Of a stretch of DNA of 64,000 nt, positions 42,964-51,850 are shown in pieces. The position numbers and the translations under genes were made by a program. A model generated the notes under the pieces. It was not told the origin of the DNA, made no database searches, and saw only the letters and a list, made by a program, of their open reading frames with translations. Position 1 is the stretch's first letter. Each line of letters starts with the position of its first letter. The stretch spans positions 105,557-169,556 of the forward strand of contig NZ_LOCQ01000049.1 in assembly GCF_001677885.1 (NCBI RefSeq), in the 5' to 3' direction. This DNA comes from Janthinobacterium psychrotolerans. Its GTDB lineage: Bacteria > Pseudomonadota > Gammaproteobacteria > Burkholderiales > Burkholderiaceae_D.

Positions 42964-44310
42964 ATGAAGCACTTGCACGATATTCCTTCTGCCTTCAAGC
43001 ATGAATTTGCCGACCCACGCCTGTGGTGGTCGCGCGCCGTGGTAGTCGGCATGGCGGCCATTGCCGGCCTGGTGGTGGTCGGTTTCACGTGGCTGGCGGA
43101 AGAAGCGCTCGATCTGTTTCACTTTTTCAACGCCAAGGCCTGGTGGTTCACCCTGCTGTGGACGCCGCTGTGCGCCGCCGTGCTGGTATGGCTGACACGC
43201 CGCTATGCGATCGGCGCGGCCGGCTCCGGCATTCCGCAAGTGATGGCGGCGCTCGACCCGTCGGTGGGCGCCGAACAGCGCTCGCTGTATGTGTCCTTGA
43301 AACTGTCGGCCGCCAAGATCGGCCTGACGGCGGGCGGCCTGCTCGGTGGCTTGTCGCTGGGCCGCGAAGGTCCATCGGTGCAGATCGCGGCCGGCGTGAT
43401 GCTGGCCGCGCGGCGCTGGCTGCCGCGCCAGTCGGCGGTCTCGCCCCACTCGCTGCTGGTGGCCGGCGGCGCGGCCGGCATCGCCGCCGCCTTCAATACG
43501 CCGCTGGCCGGCGTGATGTTCGCCATCGAAGAATTGTCGCGCTCGCCAGAACAGCGCAATAGCGGCCTGATCGTCGCCGGCATCGTGCTGGCCGGCATGA
43601 TGGCCGTTTCCATTCACGGCAACGCCACCCACTTCGGCGTGATCCATCCGGGTCCGATCGGCCTGGCGCTGGCCCTGCCCGGCCTGCTGGTGACCCTGGT
43701 GGCCGGTGTCGCCGGCGGCCTGTTCGCGCGCCTGCTGCTGGCCTCCGTGCGCGGCAATCCATTGGGCAAATTGTCGGCCTGGCGCAGCGGCCGGCCGGTG
43801 CTGTTCGCGGCCGCCTGCGCGCTGGTGGTGGCGGTCATCGGCATAGCCAGCCATGGCGCCACGTTCGGCAGCGGCACCGTGGCCACGCGCGCCATGCTCG
43901 ACGGCGCGGCCGATGTGCCGGCCGCCTTTGTGGCTTTCAAATACGTGGCGACCTGGCTGACGGTATGGTCGGGCGTGCCGGCCGGTATTTTTGCGCCGTC
44001 GCTGGCGATCGGTGCCGGCATCGGCCACGATATCGCGCTGCTGCTGCACTACCCGCATGCGCCGGCCCTGATCGCGCTGGGCATGGTCGGCTTCCTGGCG
44101 GCCGCCACCCAGGCGCCGCTGACGGCCTTTATTATTGTGATGGAAATGGTCGACGGCCACGGCATGGTGCTCAGCCTGATGGCCTGCGCGGTGGTCGCCA
44201 GCACCGTCTCGCGCGTGCTGAGCGAACCGCTGTACGGCGCGCTGGCGCAATTGCAGCTGCAGCGCCTGCCCAGGACGCCAGCGGCTGCGGCTGCGCCAAC
44301 TACATTGTAA
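42964..44310 (+). CDS. ClcB-like chloride channel/transporter
   Basis: A 448-residue membrane protein of the CLC family. All three selectivity segments are visible: GSGIPQV (about 85), GREGPSVQ (about 135) and GVPAGIFAPSLAIGAG (about 345). The gating Glu of the second segment is present (GREGP), so H+/Cl- exchange is possible. It has no C-terminal CBS domains. ATG 42964 begins the family-like start; ATG 42916 would add 16 residues. No ribosome site favours either. It likely helps with acid or volume stress. Its stop overlaps the convergent MarR gene by 11 bases. Confidence 0.9.
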   Translation: MKHLHDIPSAFKHEFADPRLWWSRAVVVGMAAIAGLVVVGFTWLAEEALDLFHFFNAKAWWFTLLWTPLCAAVLVWLTRRYAIGAAGSGIPQVMAALDPSVGAEQRSLYVSLKLSAAKIGLTAGGLLGGLSLGREGPSVQIAAGVMLAARRWLPRQSAVSPHSLLVAGGAAGIAAAFNTPLAGVMFAIEELSRSPEQRNSGLIVAGIVLAGMMAVSIHGNATHFGVIHPGPIGLALALPGLLVTLVAGVAGGLFARLLLASVRGNPLGKLSAWRSGRPVLFAAACALVVAVIGIASHGATFGSGTVATRAMLDGAADVPAAFVAFKYVATWLTVWSGVPAGIFAPSLAIGAGIGHDIALLLHYPHAPALIALGMVGFLAAATQAPLTAFIIVMEMVDGHGMVLSLMACAVVASTVSRVLSEPLYGALAQLQLQRLPRTPAAAAAPTTL

Positions 44311-44791
44311 ACGCCAGCGGCTGCAGTCCCGCCTGGCGGTCGGCGGGCGCCACCACCGCCAGCAAGGCGGCCAGGCCGCTATTGAGTTGCTCCAGGCTGG
44401 CCGCATCCAGCCGGCCCAGCGCACTGGGCAGCAATCCGCGCGCCGGCTGCGGCGCCGCGCCAATCACCGCCTGGCCGGTGTCGGTCAGGTGCAAGGTCAC
44501 CACCCGTTGATCGGGCTGGTCGCGCGCCTTGCGCAGATGCGATTTTTTCACCAGCGCATCGACCAGGTTGCTGGCCGTGGTCTGGTGGATCGACATCCTG
44601 GCCGCCAGCTCGCCGATGCGCAGGCCCGGCTGGTCGAACACTTCCTGCATCACCCACAATTGCGCACCCGACACGCCGCACTGCTTTTCGATCTGCATCG
44701 AATGGCGCTGCGCGGCGCGCATCACCACGCGCAGGTTTTGCAGCGCCAGGCTGCGCGCCTGCAAGGTCGCTTTCAATGCAGCATCATCCAC
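44300..44791 (-). CDS. MarR family transcriptional regulator
   Basis: A 163-residue regulator. GTG 44791 was chosen because GGGAGG lies five bases upstream and the start overlaps the previous stop by eight bases, implying coupled translation. A winged HTH (about 60-120: LRIGELAARMSIHQTTASNL, VDALVKKSHLRKARDQPDQR) is flanked by dimer helices. MarR proteins usually repress efflux or stress genes until a phenolic or oxidant ligand binds. Its partner gene is the YwqK-like one just upstream; their connection is unclear. Confidence 0.87.
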   Translation of the reverse strand: MDDAALKATLQARSLALQNLRVVMRAAQRHSMQIEKQCGVSGAQLWVMQEVFDQPGLRIGELAARMSIHQTTASNLVDALVKKSHLRKARDQPDQRVVTLHLTDTGQAVIGAAPQPARGLLPSALGRLDAASLEQLNSGLAALLAVVAPADRQAGLQPLAFTM

Positions 44792-45428
44792 CGTGGCCTC
44801 CCGACGCCAAAGCGCTGGCCGGCCAGTCTTCTTCCTTGACCAGCCTGCCATGCTGGTCCCACTGCTCGAAGCGGCCCACGGGCCGGTCATGCACGTAATT
44901 GACGCGCTGGAAGAGCGCCCCCGAAGCGTGAAACACCTCCCACAAGCCATGCAGCTGGCCATCCTTCAGGTGCGAGCGGCTGCTCAGATTCCCCCTGTCG
45001 TCATAGGCCAGGTATTCGCCATCGGCCGGCTGTTCGCCGTGGTACGCCGTGCGGCTCATCAGCTGGCCGTTTTCATGGAACGCTTCCGTCACGCTGTCGT
45101 GGCCATTCGGCGCTGGCGTCATCTTCTCGCGCAGCTGGCCGCTGCGGTAGTAGACGGCGCCGTCGCGCAGCCGCTTGCCGTCCAGGTCGAGCCGGTGCTC
45201 CAGCGCCAGCTGGCCGTTGTCGAAAAACACGCGCCGCAGGTGCACGAAGCGGGCCTGGGCCAGATCGAGGTCGGTGGCATAGGTTTCCAGCGCCAGCACG
45301 CCGGGCCGGGCGGGGAACTCGAGCCGCACATGCCAGGCGTTCAGGGCCTCATCGCGCACCGGCAGCGTGCGCAGCGCGTAGCTGGCGCGGCGCTCGCTGG
45401 TGGCCATCAAATTTTCATCGAGGTACAT
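44784..45428 (-). CDS. YwqK/MORN-like repeat protein
   Basis: A 214-residue protein. ATG 45428 follows AAAGGAG by five bases. It is built of MORN-type units with aromatic and Gly positions (GAVYYRSGQLREKM, EAFHENGQLMSRTAYHGE, GEYLAYDDRGNLSSRSHLKD, EVFHASGALFQRVNYVHD). Similar proteins are called YwqK-family antitoxins after a Bacillus toxin system, though no toxin gene is beside it here. It is coupled to the MarR gene by an eight-base overlap and follows msbA by 11 bases. Confidence 0.72.
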   Translation of the reverse strand: MYLDENLMATSERRASYALRTLPVRDEALNAWHVRLEFPARPGVLALETYATDLDLAQARFVHLRRVFFDNGQLALEHRLDLDGKRLRDGAVYYRSGQLREKMTPAPNGHDSVTEAFHENGQLMSRTAYHGEQPADGEYLAYDDRGNLSSRSHLKDGQLHGLWEVFHASGALFQRVNYVHDRPVGRFEQWDQHGRLVKEEDWPASALASGGHGG

Positions 45429-45439
45429 GATTGCTCCTT

Positions 45440-47278
45440 TCAAGCCTGTGGCGCAGGCTCGCGCGACAGCTGGCTCGCATGCAGCCGCGCATAGGCGCCG
45501 CCGCTGGCCAGCAAGGCCGCATGGCTGCCAGACTCGACCAGTTGCCCGCCCTGCATCACCACGATGCGGTCGGCGCTTTCAATGGTCGACAGGCGGTGGG
45601 CGATGACGATGGTGGTGCGGTTGCGCATCAGCACTTCCAGCGCCGCCTGCACCTGCCGTTCCGACTCCGTGTCCAGCGCGCTGGTCGCTTCGTCGAGCAG
45701 CAAAATAGGCGCGTCCTTGTACAGCGCGCGCGCGATCGCCAGGCGCTGGCGCTGGCCGCCGGAAAAGCGCGAACCGTTCTGGCCGGCGGCGGTGGCGTAG
45801 CCCTGCGGCATCTGCATGATGAAGTCGTGCGCATAGGCCGCGCGCGCGGCAGCTTCAATGCGCGCCTGGTCCGGCGCCGGATCACCATAGGCGATATTGG
45901 CCGCCACCGTATCGTTGAACAGGATCACGTCCTGGCTGACCAGCGCGAACTGGCGCCGCAGGGCCAGCAAGTGGTAGTCGCGCAGGTCGACGCCGTCGAG
46001 CAGGATCTGGCCGCCGCTGACATCATAGAAGCGCGGCAGCAGACCCAGCAAGGTAGTCTTGCCGCCGCCCGAGCCGCCCACCAGCGCCACCGTTTCGCCG
46101 GCCTTGATGTCGAGCGAAACATGCTTGAGCGCGGTCGGCGCATCGGGGTCGTCCGTGTTGTAGCGGAAGTTGACGTTCTGCAGCGACAGATTGCCCTGCA
46201 CCGCGACCGGCGCGGCCTGGCCCGGATCGGGTTCCAGCGGCGTATCGATCAGGCCGAACACGGACTCGGCGGCGGCCAGGCCGCGCTGCAGCGGCTCATT
46301 GATCTTGGTCAGGTTCTTGATCGGCGACTGCATCGCCATCAGCGCCCCCATGAAGGCGACAAAGGCGCCCGGCGTAATGGCGCCGCTTTGCGCGCGCAGC
46401 AGGGCGAAATAGATCACCGACGACAGGGTAATGCCGACCAGCATCATGATGATGCCCGAGTTCATGGCCGAGGTGGCCGCATGCTTGACGGCCAGCTGGC
46501 GGTTGCGCTTGACCACATCGACAAAGCGCGTCTGCTCGTAATCCTGGCCGCCAAAGATTTTCACCACGCGCTGGCCGCCGATGCTCTCGTCGAGCACCGA
46601 GGTCAGCTCGCCCACCGCCTGCTGTGAACTCTTGCTCAGGTGGCGCATGCGGCGTCCGGCCAGGGTCACGATGATGGCGATAATGGGCATGGTGGCCATG
46701 CAGAACAGCGCCAGCTTGACGTCTATGCTGAACAGCAACACCAGATAGCCGACGGTGGCGACCGAATCGCGCACCGCCACGTTGAGCACGTTCAGGCCCG
46801 CCTGCGACACCTGGCTGGCGTCAAACGCCACGCGCGACTGTGTCAGGCTGGTGGTGGTGGTGTCAAAAAAGCGGCTCGGCAGGCGCATGATGGTGGCGAA
46901 CATCTGTTCGCGCAGATCGGCCTGCACCCGGCTCGACAGCCAGACCGAACCATAGTCGCCGGCAAAGCTCGATACCATGCGCATCACCGACAGGCCGAGG
47001 ATGGTGGCCGGAATCACCCACAGATCCACATGGCCCGCCTGCGCCGGCAGGAAGCGGTCGACCCAGCCCTGCAGCAGCCCCATGATGCCGGTGGTGGCCG
47101 GCGCCATCTGCTCGACGGATGTGGCGCGCATGGCGTCGACCACGTTTTGCAGCTGGCGTATCAGCAGCACATCGGTGGCCGAGGCCACGCCCACGGCCAG
47201 CAGGGTGACTGCGACAATCGCGCCATGGCGGCGAAACTGGCTGACCAGGCGAAAAAACAGGTGGCGGCTGTGCTGCAT
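45440..47278 (-). CDS. msbA: MsbA-like lipid A/ABC exporter
   Basis: A 612-residue half-transporter. The N-terminal membrane part (about 1-330) has six helices. The ATPase part has Walker A GGSGGGKTTLLGLLP (about 400), signature RFSGGQRQRLAIARAL (about 510), Walker B ILLLDEATSALD (about 535) and His switch VIAHRLSTI. This fits MsbA, which flips lipid A-core and is usually essential. The start at 47278 (MQHSRHLFFRLVSQFRRHG) is preferred over the upstream ATG at 47383, since the extra 35 residues are not family-like. Confidence 0.9.
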   Translation of the reverse strand: MQHSRHLFFRLVSQFRRHGAIVAVTLLAVGVASATDVLLIRQLQNVVDAMRATSVEQMAPATTGIMGLLQGWVDRFLPAQAGHVDLWVIPATILGLSVMRMVSSFAGDYGSVWLSSRVQADLREQMFATIMRLPSRFFDTTTTSLTQSRVAFDASQVSQAGLNVLNVAVRDSVATVGYLVLLFSIDVKLALFCMATMPIIAIIVTLAGRRMRHLSKSSQQAVGELTSVLDESIGGQRVVKIFGGQDYEQTRFVDVVKRNRQLAVKHAATSAMNSGIIMMLVGITLSSVIYFALLRAQSGAITPGAFVAFMGALMAMQSPIKNLTKINEPLQRGLAAAESVFGLIDTPLEPDPGQAAPVAVQGNLSLQNVNFRYNTDDPDAPTALKHVSLDIKAGETVALVGGSGGGKTTLLGLLPRFYDVSGGQILLDGVDLRDYHLLALRRQFALVSQDVILFNDTVAANIAYGDPAPDQARIEAAARAAYAHDFIMQMPQGYATAAGQNGSRFSGGQRQRLAIARALYKDAPILLLDEATSALDTESERQVQAALEVLMRNRTTIVIAHRLSTIESADRIVVMQGGQLVESGSHAALLASGGAYARLHASQLSREPAPQA

Positions 47279-47376
47279 GCGGATGGGAATTGAAAGGGAA
47301 AGCGTGATTCTAACGCCTGCGGGGGGCTTCCTACGAGAAAGTAGGCGTACAGAAGTGGGGTACTGCAGACAGGCAA

Positions 47377-47406
47377 CAGGCACGGACCTGGAACGGCCCG
47401 TGCCTG
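47377..47406 (-). terminator. Stem-loop after the 28-residue peptide gene
   Basis: CAGGCACGG pairs with CCGTGCCTG around a loop of about 12 bases. It lies between the small peptide gene and the msbA start on the same strand. There is only a weak T tract. Confidence 0.55.
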
Positions 47407-47428
47407 GATGATGCGGCCGGGGTGGGTG

Positions 47429-47515
47429 TTACAGGCCGCCGACGCCCGCTGCGGTGGCGACGACCAGGGCGGTCAGGGCCAGCACGGTCAGGATTTTCTT
47501 GGTGGGGGTGCTCAT
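47429..47515 (-). CDS. 28-residue hydrophobic peptide
   Basis: A tiny ORF reading MSTPTKKILTVLALTALVVA and ending in AGVGGL. A full AAAGGAG ribosome site sits six bases before the ATG, and a stem-loop follows the stop. The product is one membrane helix after a short basic start, as in small membrane regulators or type I toxin peptides. It could also be a leader for msbA downstream. No homologue is recognised, but signal strength for translation is high. Confidence 0.6.
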   Translation of the reverse strand: MSTPTKKILTVLALTALVVATAAGVGGL

Positions 47516-47676
47516 GGTGTACTCCTTTAGGGGCGATATGATTAAACATCGAAAGCGGCGTTCATGCGCCGTCTGTTCTATTTAATTCATTGTACATTTC
47601 GTGCTGCGGATTGCACGTACAGTTACGTTTCGTTGTAATCACGCACAAATACCCCGCCGTCAAGCATAATCGCCCC

Positions 47677-48648
47677 ATGTTCACACTGACTTTTCTCGGC
47701 ACCTCGTCCGGCGTGCCCACCCGCTACCGCAACGTCACCTCGCTGGCCGTGCAAACCACCCTGGGGCGCGACTGGTGGATGGTCGATTGCGGCGAAGCCA
47801 CCCAGCACCGCCTGCAGCGCATCCCCCTGTCCGTGCACGACCTGGCCGGCATCTGCATCACCCATGTGCATGGCGACCACAGCTATGGCTTGCCGGGCCT
47901 GCTGGCCAGCGCCTCGATGACCGGACGCAAGCGGCCCTTGACCATCATCGCGCCAGCGGCCATCCGCGCCTGGCTCGACGCCACCTTGCTGCATACGGAA
48001 CTGTTCCTGACCTACCCGCTGATCCATGTCGACGTCGACAGCGCGCAGCGCGTCCACCAGGAAGCGGGCCTGACAATCACCCGGCACCGGCTGTCGCACC
48101 GCGCGGCCAGCGTGGGCTTTCGCTTTGCGCTGGAAACGCATAAATCAAAACTGGACAAGGCGGCGCTGCTGGCCCATGGCGTGCCATCCGGCCCGGTCTG
48201 GGGCCAGTTGCAGGCGGGGCACGATGTGCTGCTGGAAGACGGCCGCCAGCTGCGCAGCGCCGACTTTCGCATCACCAGAACCGAGCAGGCCGCCATCGTG
48301 GTCGGTGGCGACAACGACACGCCAGCCCTGCTGGAGCAAGCCTGCGAAGGTGCGCAACTGCTGGTGCATGAAGCAACCTATACGGAAGCGATGCTGATCA
48401 AGGCGGGACCGGGGCCGACCCACAGTTCGGTGCAAAGAGTGGCGCAGTTCGCCGCCAGCCGCGCCCTGCCGAACCTGATCCTGACGCACTTCAGCGCGCG
48501 CTACCATCACCGCGAAGGCATGGCCGAGCTGGAAGCGGAAGCGCGCCTGCATTATGCGGGCACCCTGTTCCTGGCCAACGATTTCGACAGCTATATGCTC
48601 GACGCCGCCGGCGTGCTGCGCAAGGTGGAGGCCCGCAAACCGGACTGA
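47677..48648 (+). CDS. rnz: Ribonuclease Z
   Basis: A 323-residue metallo-beta-lactamase-fold nuclease. The start at 47677 gives MFTLTFLGTSSGVPT, the classic RNase Z opening. The zinc motif HVHGDHSYGLPGLL is at about 66-79, with VGGDNDTP and HEATY near 210-235 and LTHFSARY at about 270. It removes the 3' trailer from tRNA precursors that lack encoded CCA, or acts as an exonuclease (RNase BN-type) in other species. It stands alone with the Sel1 gene convergent seven bases away. Confidence 0.92.
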   Translation: MFTLTFLGTSSGVPTRYRNVTSLAVQTTLGRDWWMVDCGEATQHRLQRIPLSVHDLAGICITHVHGDHSYGLPGLLASASMTGRKRPLTIIAPAAIRAWLDATLLHTELFLTYPLIHVDVDSAQRVHQEAGLTITRHRLSHRAASVGFRFALETHKSKLDKAALLAHGVPSGPVWGQLQAGHDVLLEDGRQLRSADFRITRTEQAAIVVGGDNDTPALLEQACEGAQLLVHEATYTEAMLIKAGPGPTHSSVQRVAQFAASRALPNLILTHFSARYHHREGMAELEAEARLHYAGTLFLANDFDSYMLDAAGVLRKVEARKPD

Positions 48649-48655
48649 TCGCTTA

Positions 48656-49312
48656 TCAGTACGGATCAGTGCCGTACAGGCCCGCATATTCGGCCGCCAG
48701 CGCCCTGGCTTCTTCCAGCTGCGCTGGCGTGAGAATTTGCAGCAGCTGGTCGCGGTTCTTGATCGACTGCTCGTCCCCCGCCCCGGCCGGCATGGCGATC
48801 CAGGCATAGGCTTCGACGTAATCGAGTTCCACGCCCTGCCCTTGCGCGTACAGCAAGCCATATTCGTTTTGCGCCGACAAGGAACCGGACTCGGCGGCAA
48901 TGCGGTACCAGTAGGCGGCCTGGTCGAAATCCTGGGCGATATCGACGCCGCGCCGGTAGGCCTGCGCCAGGTTGAACTGCGACTGCCCATCGCCGGCCTC
49001 GGCCGCCTGGCGCCCGTAGTCGAGCGACTTCTGCATGTCCGGCTCGACGCCATCGCCGCTGGCATACATCAGCGCCAGGTTGGCCAGCGACGGCGGATAA
49101 CCGGCCTCGCCCGCTTCGCCAAACAGCGCCACCGCCCGGGCCAGGTCTTGCGTCACGCCCTGGCCCTGGTAGTACAGGCTGGCCAGGAAATGCTTGCCGG
49201 CCGCGTCGCCCGTGCTGGCCGACGCATAAAACTGCTTGAACGCTTCAGCGTAGTTGTCGTCGTTATAGGCTTCGATACCGGCTTCGTTGAGGGATTCGGC
49301 GGATAAACTCAT
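48656..49312 (-). CDS. Sel1-like repeat protein
   Basis: A 218-residue protein made of helical repeats: YYQGQGVTQDLARAVALFGE, MYASGDGVEPDMQKSLDYGR, AYRRGVDIAQDFDQAAYWYR, and YAQGQGVELDYVEAYAWIAM. Each is a Sel1 unit of about 36 residues with the AxxWY- or AY-type end. It has no signal peptide, so it probably serves as a protein-interaction scaffold in the cytoplasm. The partner is unknown. It is a single gene. Confidence 0.87.
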   Translation of the reverse strand: MSLSAESLNEAGIEAYNDDNYAEAFKQFYASASTGDAAGKHFLASLYYQGQGVTQDLARAVALFGEAGEAGYPPSLANLALMYASGDGVEPDMQKSLDYGRQAAEAGDGQSQFNLAQAYRRGVDIAQDFDQAAYWYRIAAESGSLSAQNEYGLLYAQGQGVELDYVEAYAWIAMPAGAGDEQSIKNRDQLLQILTPAQLEEARALAAEYAGLYGTDPY

Positions 49313-49427
49313 GCACTCTCCTGTTCTGTCGCGTTAAAAGGTGGCAACCATTCTAAGACGCCGGGGCCGTGGTTGAGTGTTCTGTTGAAGCCGGGTAAAG
49401 TGGCAGGCATCACCCTGCAGAGACGCC

Positions 49428-49910
49428 ATGACGACACCTTTATCTCCCCTGCCCGCCTTGATCTTCCAGCCGGCGCTGGCGCAAGACGCCGCCGCCTTTA
49501 TCACCCTGCGCGGCCAGACCCGGCAAAACGCGGTGTCGGCCGAACGCCTGGCGGAGCTTGGCATCACGGCCCTGTCCTGGGCCGGGCTGATGCGGTCGGG
49601 CAATCTGTCCGGCCATGCCTGCCACGCCAATGGCCTGCTGGCCGGCTACTGTTTCGGCGATATCGCCAGCGGCGAAATCATCGTGCTGGCCTTGCTGCCG
49701 GAATTGGAAAACATGGGCGCCGGCAAGACCTTGCTGGCGCTGGTGATGGACGATTTGTACCGGCATGGCCACCGGCGGCTGTTCCTCGGCTGTTCCAGCG
49801 ATCCCGCGTCGCGCTCGTACGGCTTTTACCGCCACCTGGGCTGGGTCCCGACCGGCGACACCGACGCGCATGGCGACGAGGTACTGGAGTTTGTCTTCAG
49901 CAAGCCGTAG
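49428..49910 (+). CDS. GNAT family N-acetyltransferase
   Basis: A 160-residue protein with the GNAT fold. The acetyl-CoA binding segment lies near 95-125 (ALLPELENMGAGKTLLALVM, with the Gly-rich P-loop equivalent), followed by a Y-F-type C-terminus (GFYRHLGWVPTGD). The ligand acetylated could be an amine, amino acid or protein. It converges with the DUF3079 gene 17 bases away. There is no neighbour that hints at a substrate. Confidence 0.85.
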   Translation: MTTPLSPLPALIFQPALAQDAAAFITLRGQTRQNAVSAERLAELGITALSWAGLMRSGNLSGHACHANGLLAGYCFGDIASGEIIVLALLPELENMGAGKTLLALVMDDLYRHGHRRLFLGCSSDPASRSYGFYRHLGWVPTGDTDAHGDEVLEFVFSKP

Positions 49911-49927
49911 TAGCCGCATTGACCTGC

Positions 49928-50128
49928 TCAGGGCGCTTCATTCACCTTGGCCGGCTGCTGCGGCGCGCTCAGGCCCCATTCATTCCAGCCCTCGCCGAAC
50001 AGCTCGATCGGATGCTGGGTGCGCTCGGAGCCATTGCCGCAGGCCATGGCGTCGGGTGAACAATATTTATCGCAACCCCAGCAGATGCGTTCGGGGTTCT
50101 TCGGATTGACGGGAAAGGGCTTGGCCAT
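49928..50128 (-). CDS. DUF3079 small protein
   Basis: A 66-residue protein. The start at 50128 gives MAKPFPVNPKNPERICWGCD, the family opening; the longer ORF to 50188 is not supported. Four cysteines (ICWGC, KYC and MAC) could form a zinc site with the nearby acidic residues. The tail reads RTQHPIELFGEGWNEWGL. Function is unknown. Members are common in Burkholderiales as orphan genes. Confidence 0.8.
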   Translation of the reverse strand: MAKPFPVNPKNPERICWGCDKYCSPDAMACGNGSERTQHPIELFGEGWNEWGLSAPQQPAKVNEAP

Positions 50129-50217
50129 GATGGGCACCGGGCGGTAGGCAACAGCAGTCACTGTAGGCCTGGTCCGCTTGCCGGTCAAACGGCGTTCGAG
50201 GCTGGCCTTGAGTCAGG

Positions 50218-51129
50218 TCAAGCATCCGGAATGATCTGGCCCGGCGCCTGCTCCAGCCACCGGGCCGCCGTCGCCACGATGGCGTCATTGAGCGTGCGCG
50301 TCAAGGCCGTCTGGATATTCCAGCGGTGCCAGTACAGGGCCACCGGCACCTGCGTGCCCGGCGCCAGGTCGATCAGCCGACCGTCGGCCAGTTCCTCGCG
50401 CACCTGGATCACGGGCGCCATGCCGTAGCCGAAGCCGGCCTGGATAAACGCCACGAAGCCTTGTGCGCTGGGAAAGTAACTGTGCGGCACGTCTTGATCC
50501 AGGCCCATCTGCGCCAGATAGCGCCCATGCAGGGTGTCGCTGCGGTTGTAGATCACGGCCGGCGCCACCGCCACCGACTGCGCGTTCAGGCCGTCGGCAA
50601 ACCAGCGCCGCGCAAACGCCGGCGTGGCCACGCAGCGATACGACATGACGCCCAGCGCCACCACCGAGGTGCCGGCCACGGCGTCGGGCGAACTGGTGAT
50701 GCAGCCAACCACCCTGCCTTCACGCAGCTGGCGCAGGGTCTGGTCCTGATCGTCGAGCAATACTTCCACCCTGCAGACGGGCTCGGCCAGCACCGACGCC
50801 AGCGCTTCCAGCAGCCAGGTGGCGGCGCTGTCGGCATTGGCGGCAATCGCCAGTTGCGGCAACGCCGCCGGCTCGGGCGCCTCGGCCTGCAAGCCCGCTT
50901 CGAGCAACAATACTTGCCGGTAATGCGCGATCAGGCGATGGCCGCGCGCGGTCGCCTGCGGCGGCTGGCTGCGGATCACCAGCAATTCGCCGCTCGCCTC
51001 TTCCAGCGCCCGCAGCCGGTGCGACACGGCCGACTGCGTGATCGACAAGGCGCTGGCCGCCTTCTCGAAACTGCCCTGTTCCACCACCGCATCGAGCGCC
51101 GCCAGGCCGCGATAATCGAGCATGCTCAT
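50218..51129 (-). CDS. argP: ArgP (IciA) family LysR regulator
   Basis: A 303-residue protein. The start at 51129 gives MSMLDYRGLAALDAVVEQGS, close to E. coli ArgP, with GGGGTGG upstream. The HTH lies at about 15-40 (AASALSITQSAVSHRLRALE). Family knowledge: ArgP senses arginine and lysine and activates the exporter argO. The divergent gene at 51230 is such an exporter, so the functional pair is intact. The operator should lie in the 100-base gap between them; AT-rich ATTCATTATACT is seen there. Confidence 0.9.
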   Translation of the reverse strand: MSMLDYRGLAALDAVVEQGSFEKAASALSITQSAVSHRLRALEEASGELLVIRSQPPQATARGHRLIAHYRQVLLLEAGLQAEAPEPAALPQLAIAANADSAATWLLEALASVLAEPVCRVEVLLDDQDQTLRQLREGRVVGCITSSPDAVAGTSVVALGVMSYRCVATPAFARRWFADGLNAQSVAVAPAVIYNRSDTLHGRYLAQMGLDQDVPHSYFPSAQGFVAFIQAGFGYGMAPVIQVREELADGRLIDLAPGTQVPVALYWHRWNIQTALTRTLNDAIVATAARWLEQAPGQIIPDA

Positions 51130-51229
51130 TCTGGCCACCCCATGAATTTTCCGAATGAATCACGAATAACATTCATTATACTAATTTTGCACCGTCTTTT
51201 ATGCTGCTCTCTTTTGCAGGGGAGCAGCG

Positions 51230-51841
51230 ATGTTGAGCAGCAGTTTTTTCAAGGGCATGGCCATGGGTGGCGGGCTGATCGTGGCCATCGGTGCGCAGAA
51301 CGCGTTTTTATTGCGACAAGGGATACAACGCCAGCATGTGCTGCTGTGCGCGGCAGCCTGCATCGCCGGCGATATCTTGCTGATCAGCCTGGGCGCCGGC
51401 AGCGTCGGGCGCCTGGTGGCCTCCACGCCGTGGCTGCTGGGGACGATCCGCATCGCCGGCGCGCTGTTCCTGTTCGAATACGGCCGCCGTGCGGCCTGGT
51501 CCGCCTGGCGCGGACAAGGCGGCGCACTGCAGGCGGCCAGCGGCGCCGTCAGCGAAGCGGGCCCGGCCCTGCGCGCGGCGATTGCGCTCAGCCTGCTCAA
51601 CCCGCATGCCTGGCTCGATACCGTGGTGTTGCTGGGCGCCATAGGCGCGCAACAGCCGGAACAAGGCCGCGCCTGGTTCTCGGCCGGCGCCATGACCGCC
51701 TCTGCCCTGTGGTTCGCTGGCCTGGCCGCCGGCGCGCGCCTGCTGGCGCCGGTCTTTGCCAATCCGCGCGCCTGGCGCGTGCTCGACGGCCTGATCGCGC
51801 TCACCATGTGGGCGATTGCCGCCTCGCTTTTCATCCACTAA
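51230..51841 (+). CDS. argO: LysE/ArgO family amino-acid exporter
   Basis: A 203-residue membrane protein with five to six helices. The family motif IVAIGAQNAFLLRQGIQRQH lies at about 17-36, with ISLGAGSVG and the LNPHAWLDTVVLLG segment (about 122-136) that holds the conserved Asn-Pro. It exports arginine or lysine and analogues such as canavanine. It is divergent from argP, its expected activator, and is followed nine bases later by an ACT-domain gene, so the two are likely co-transcribed. Confidence 0.9.
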   Translation: MLSSSFFKGMAMGGGLIVAIGAQNAFLLRQGIQRQHVLLCAAACIAGDILLISLGAGSVGRLVASTPWLLGTIRIAGALFLFEYGRRAAWSAWRGQGGALQAASGAVSEAGPALRAAIALSLLNPHAWLDTVVLLGAIGAQQPEQGRAWFSAGAMTASALWFAGLAAGARLLAPVFANPRAWRVLDGLIALTMWAIAASLFIH

Positions 51842-51850
51842 GGAAAACCA

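Noticed and set aside
42586..44310. A 574-codon ORF covering the chloride channel
   Set aside because: The first 126 codons overlap the NhaR-like gene in another frame and are not channel-like; the channel starts at about 42964.
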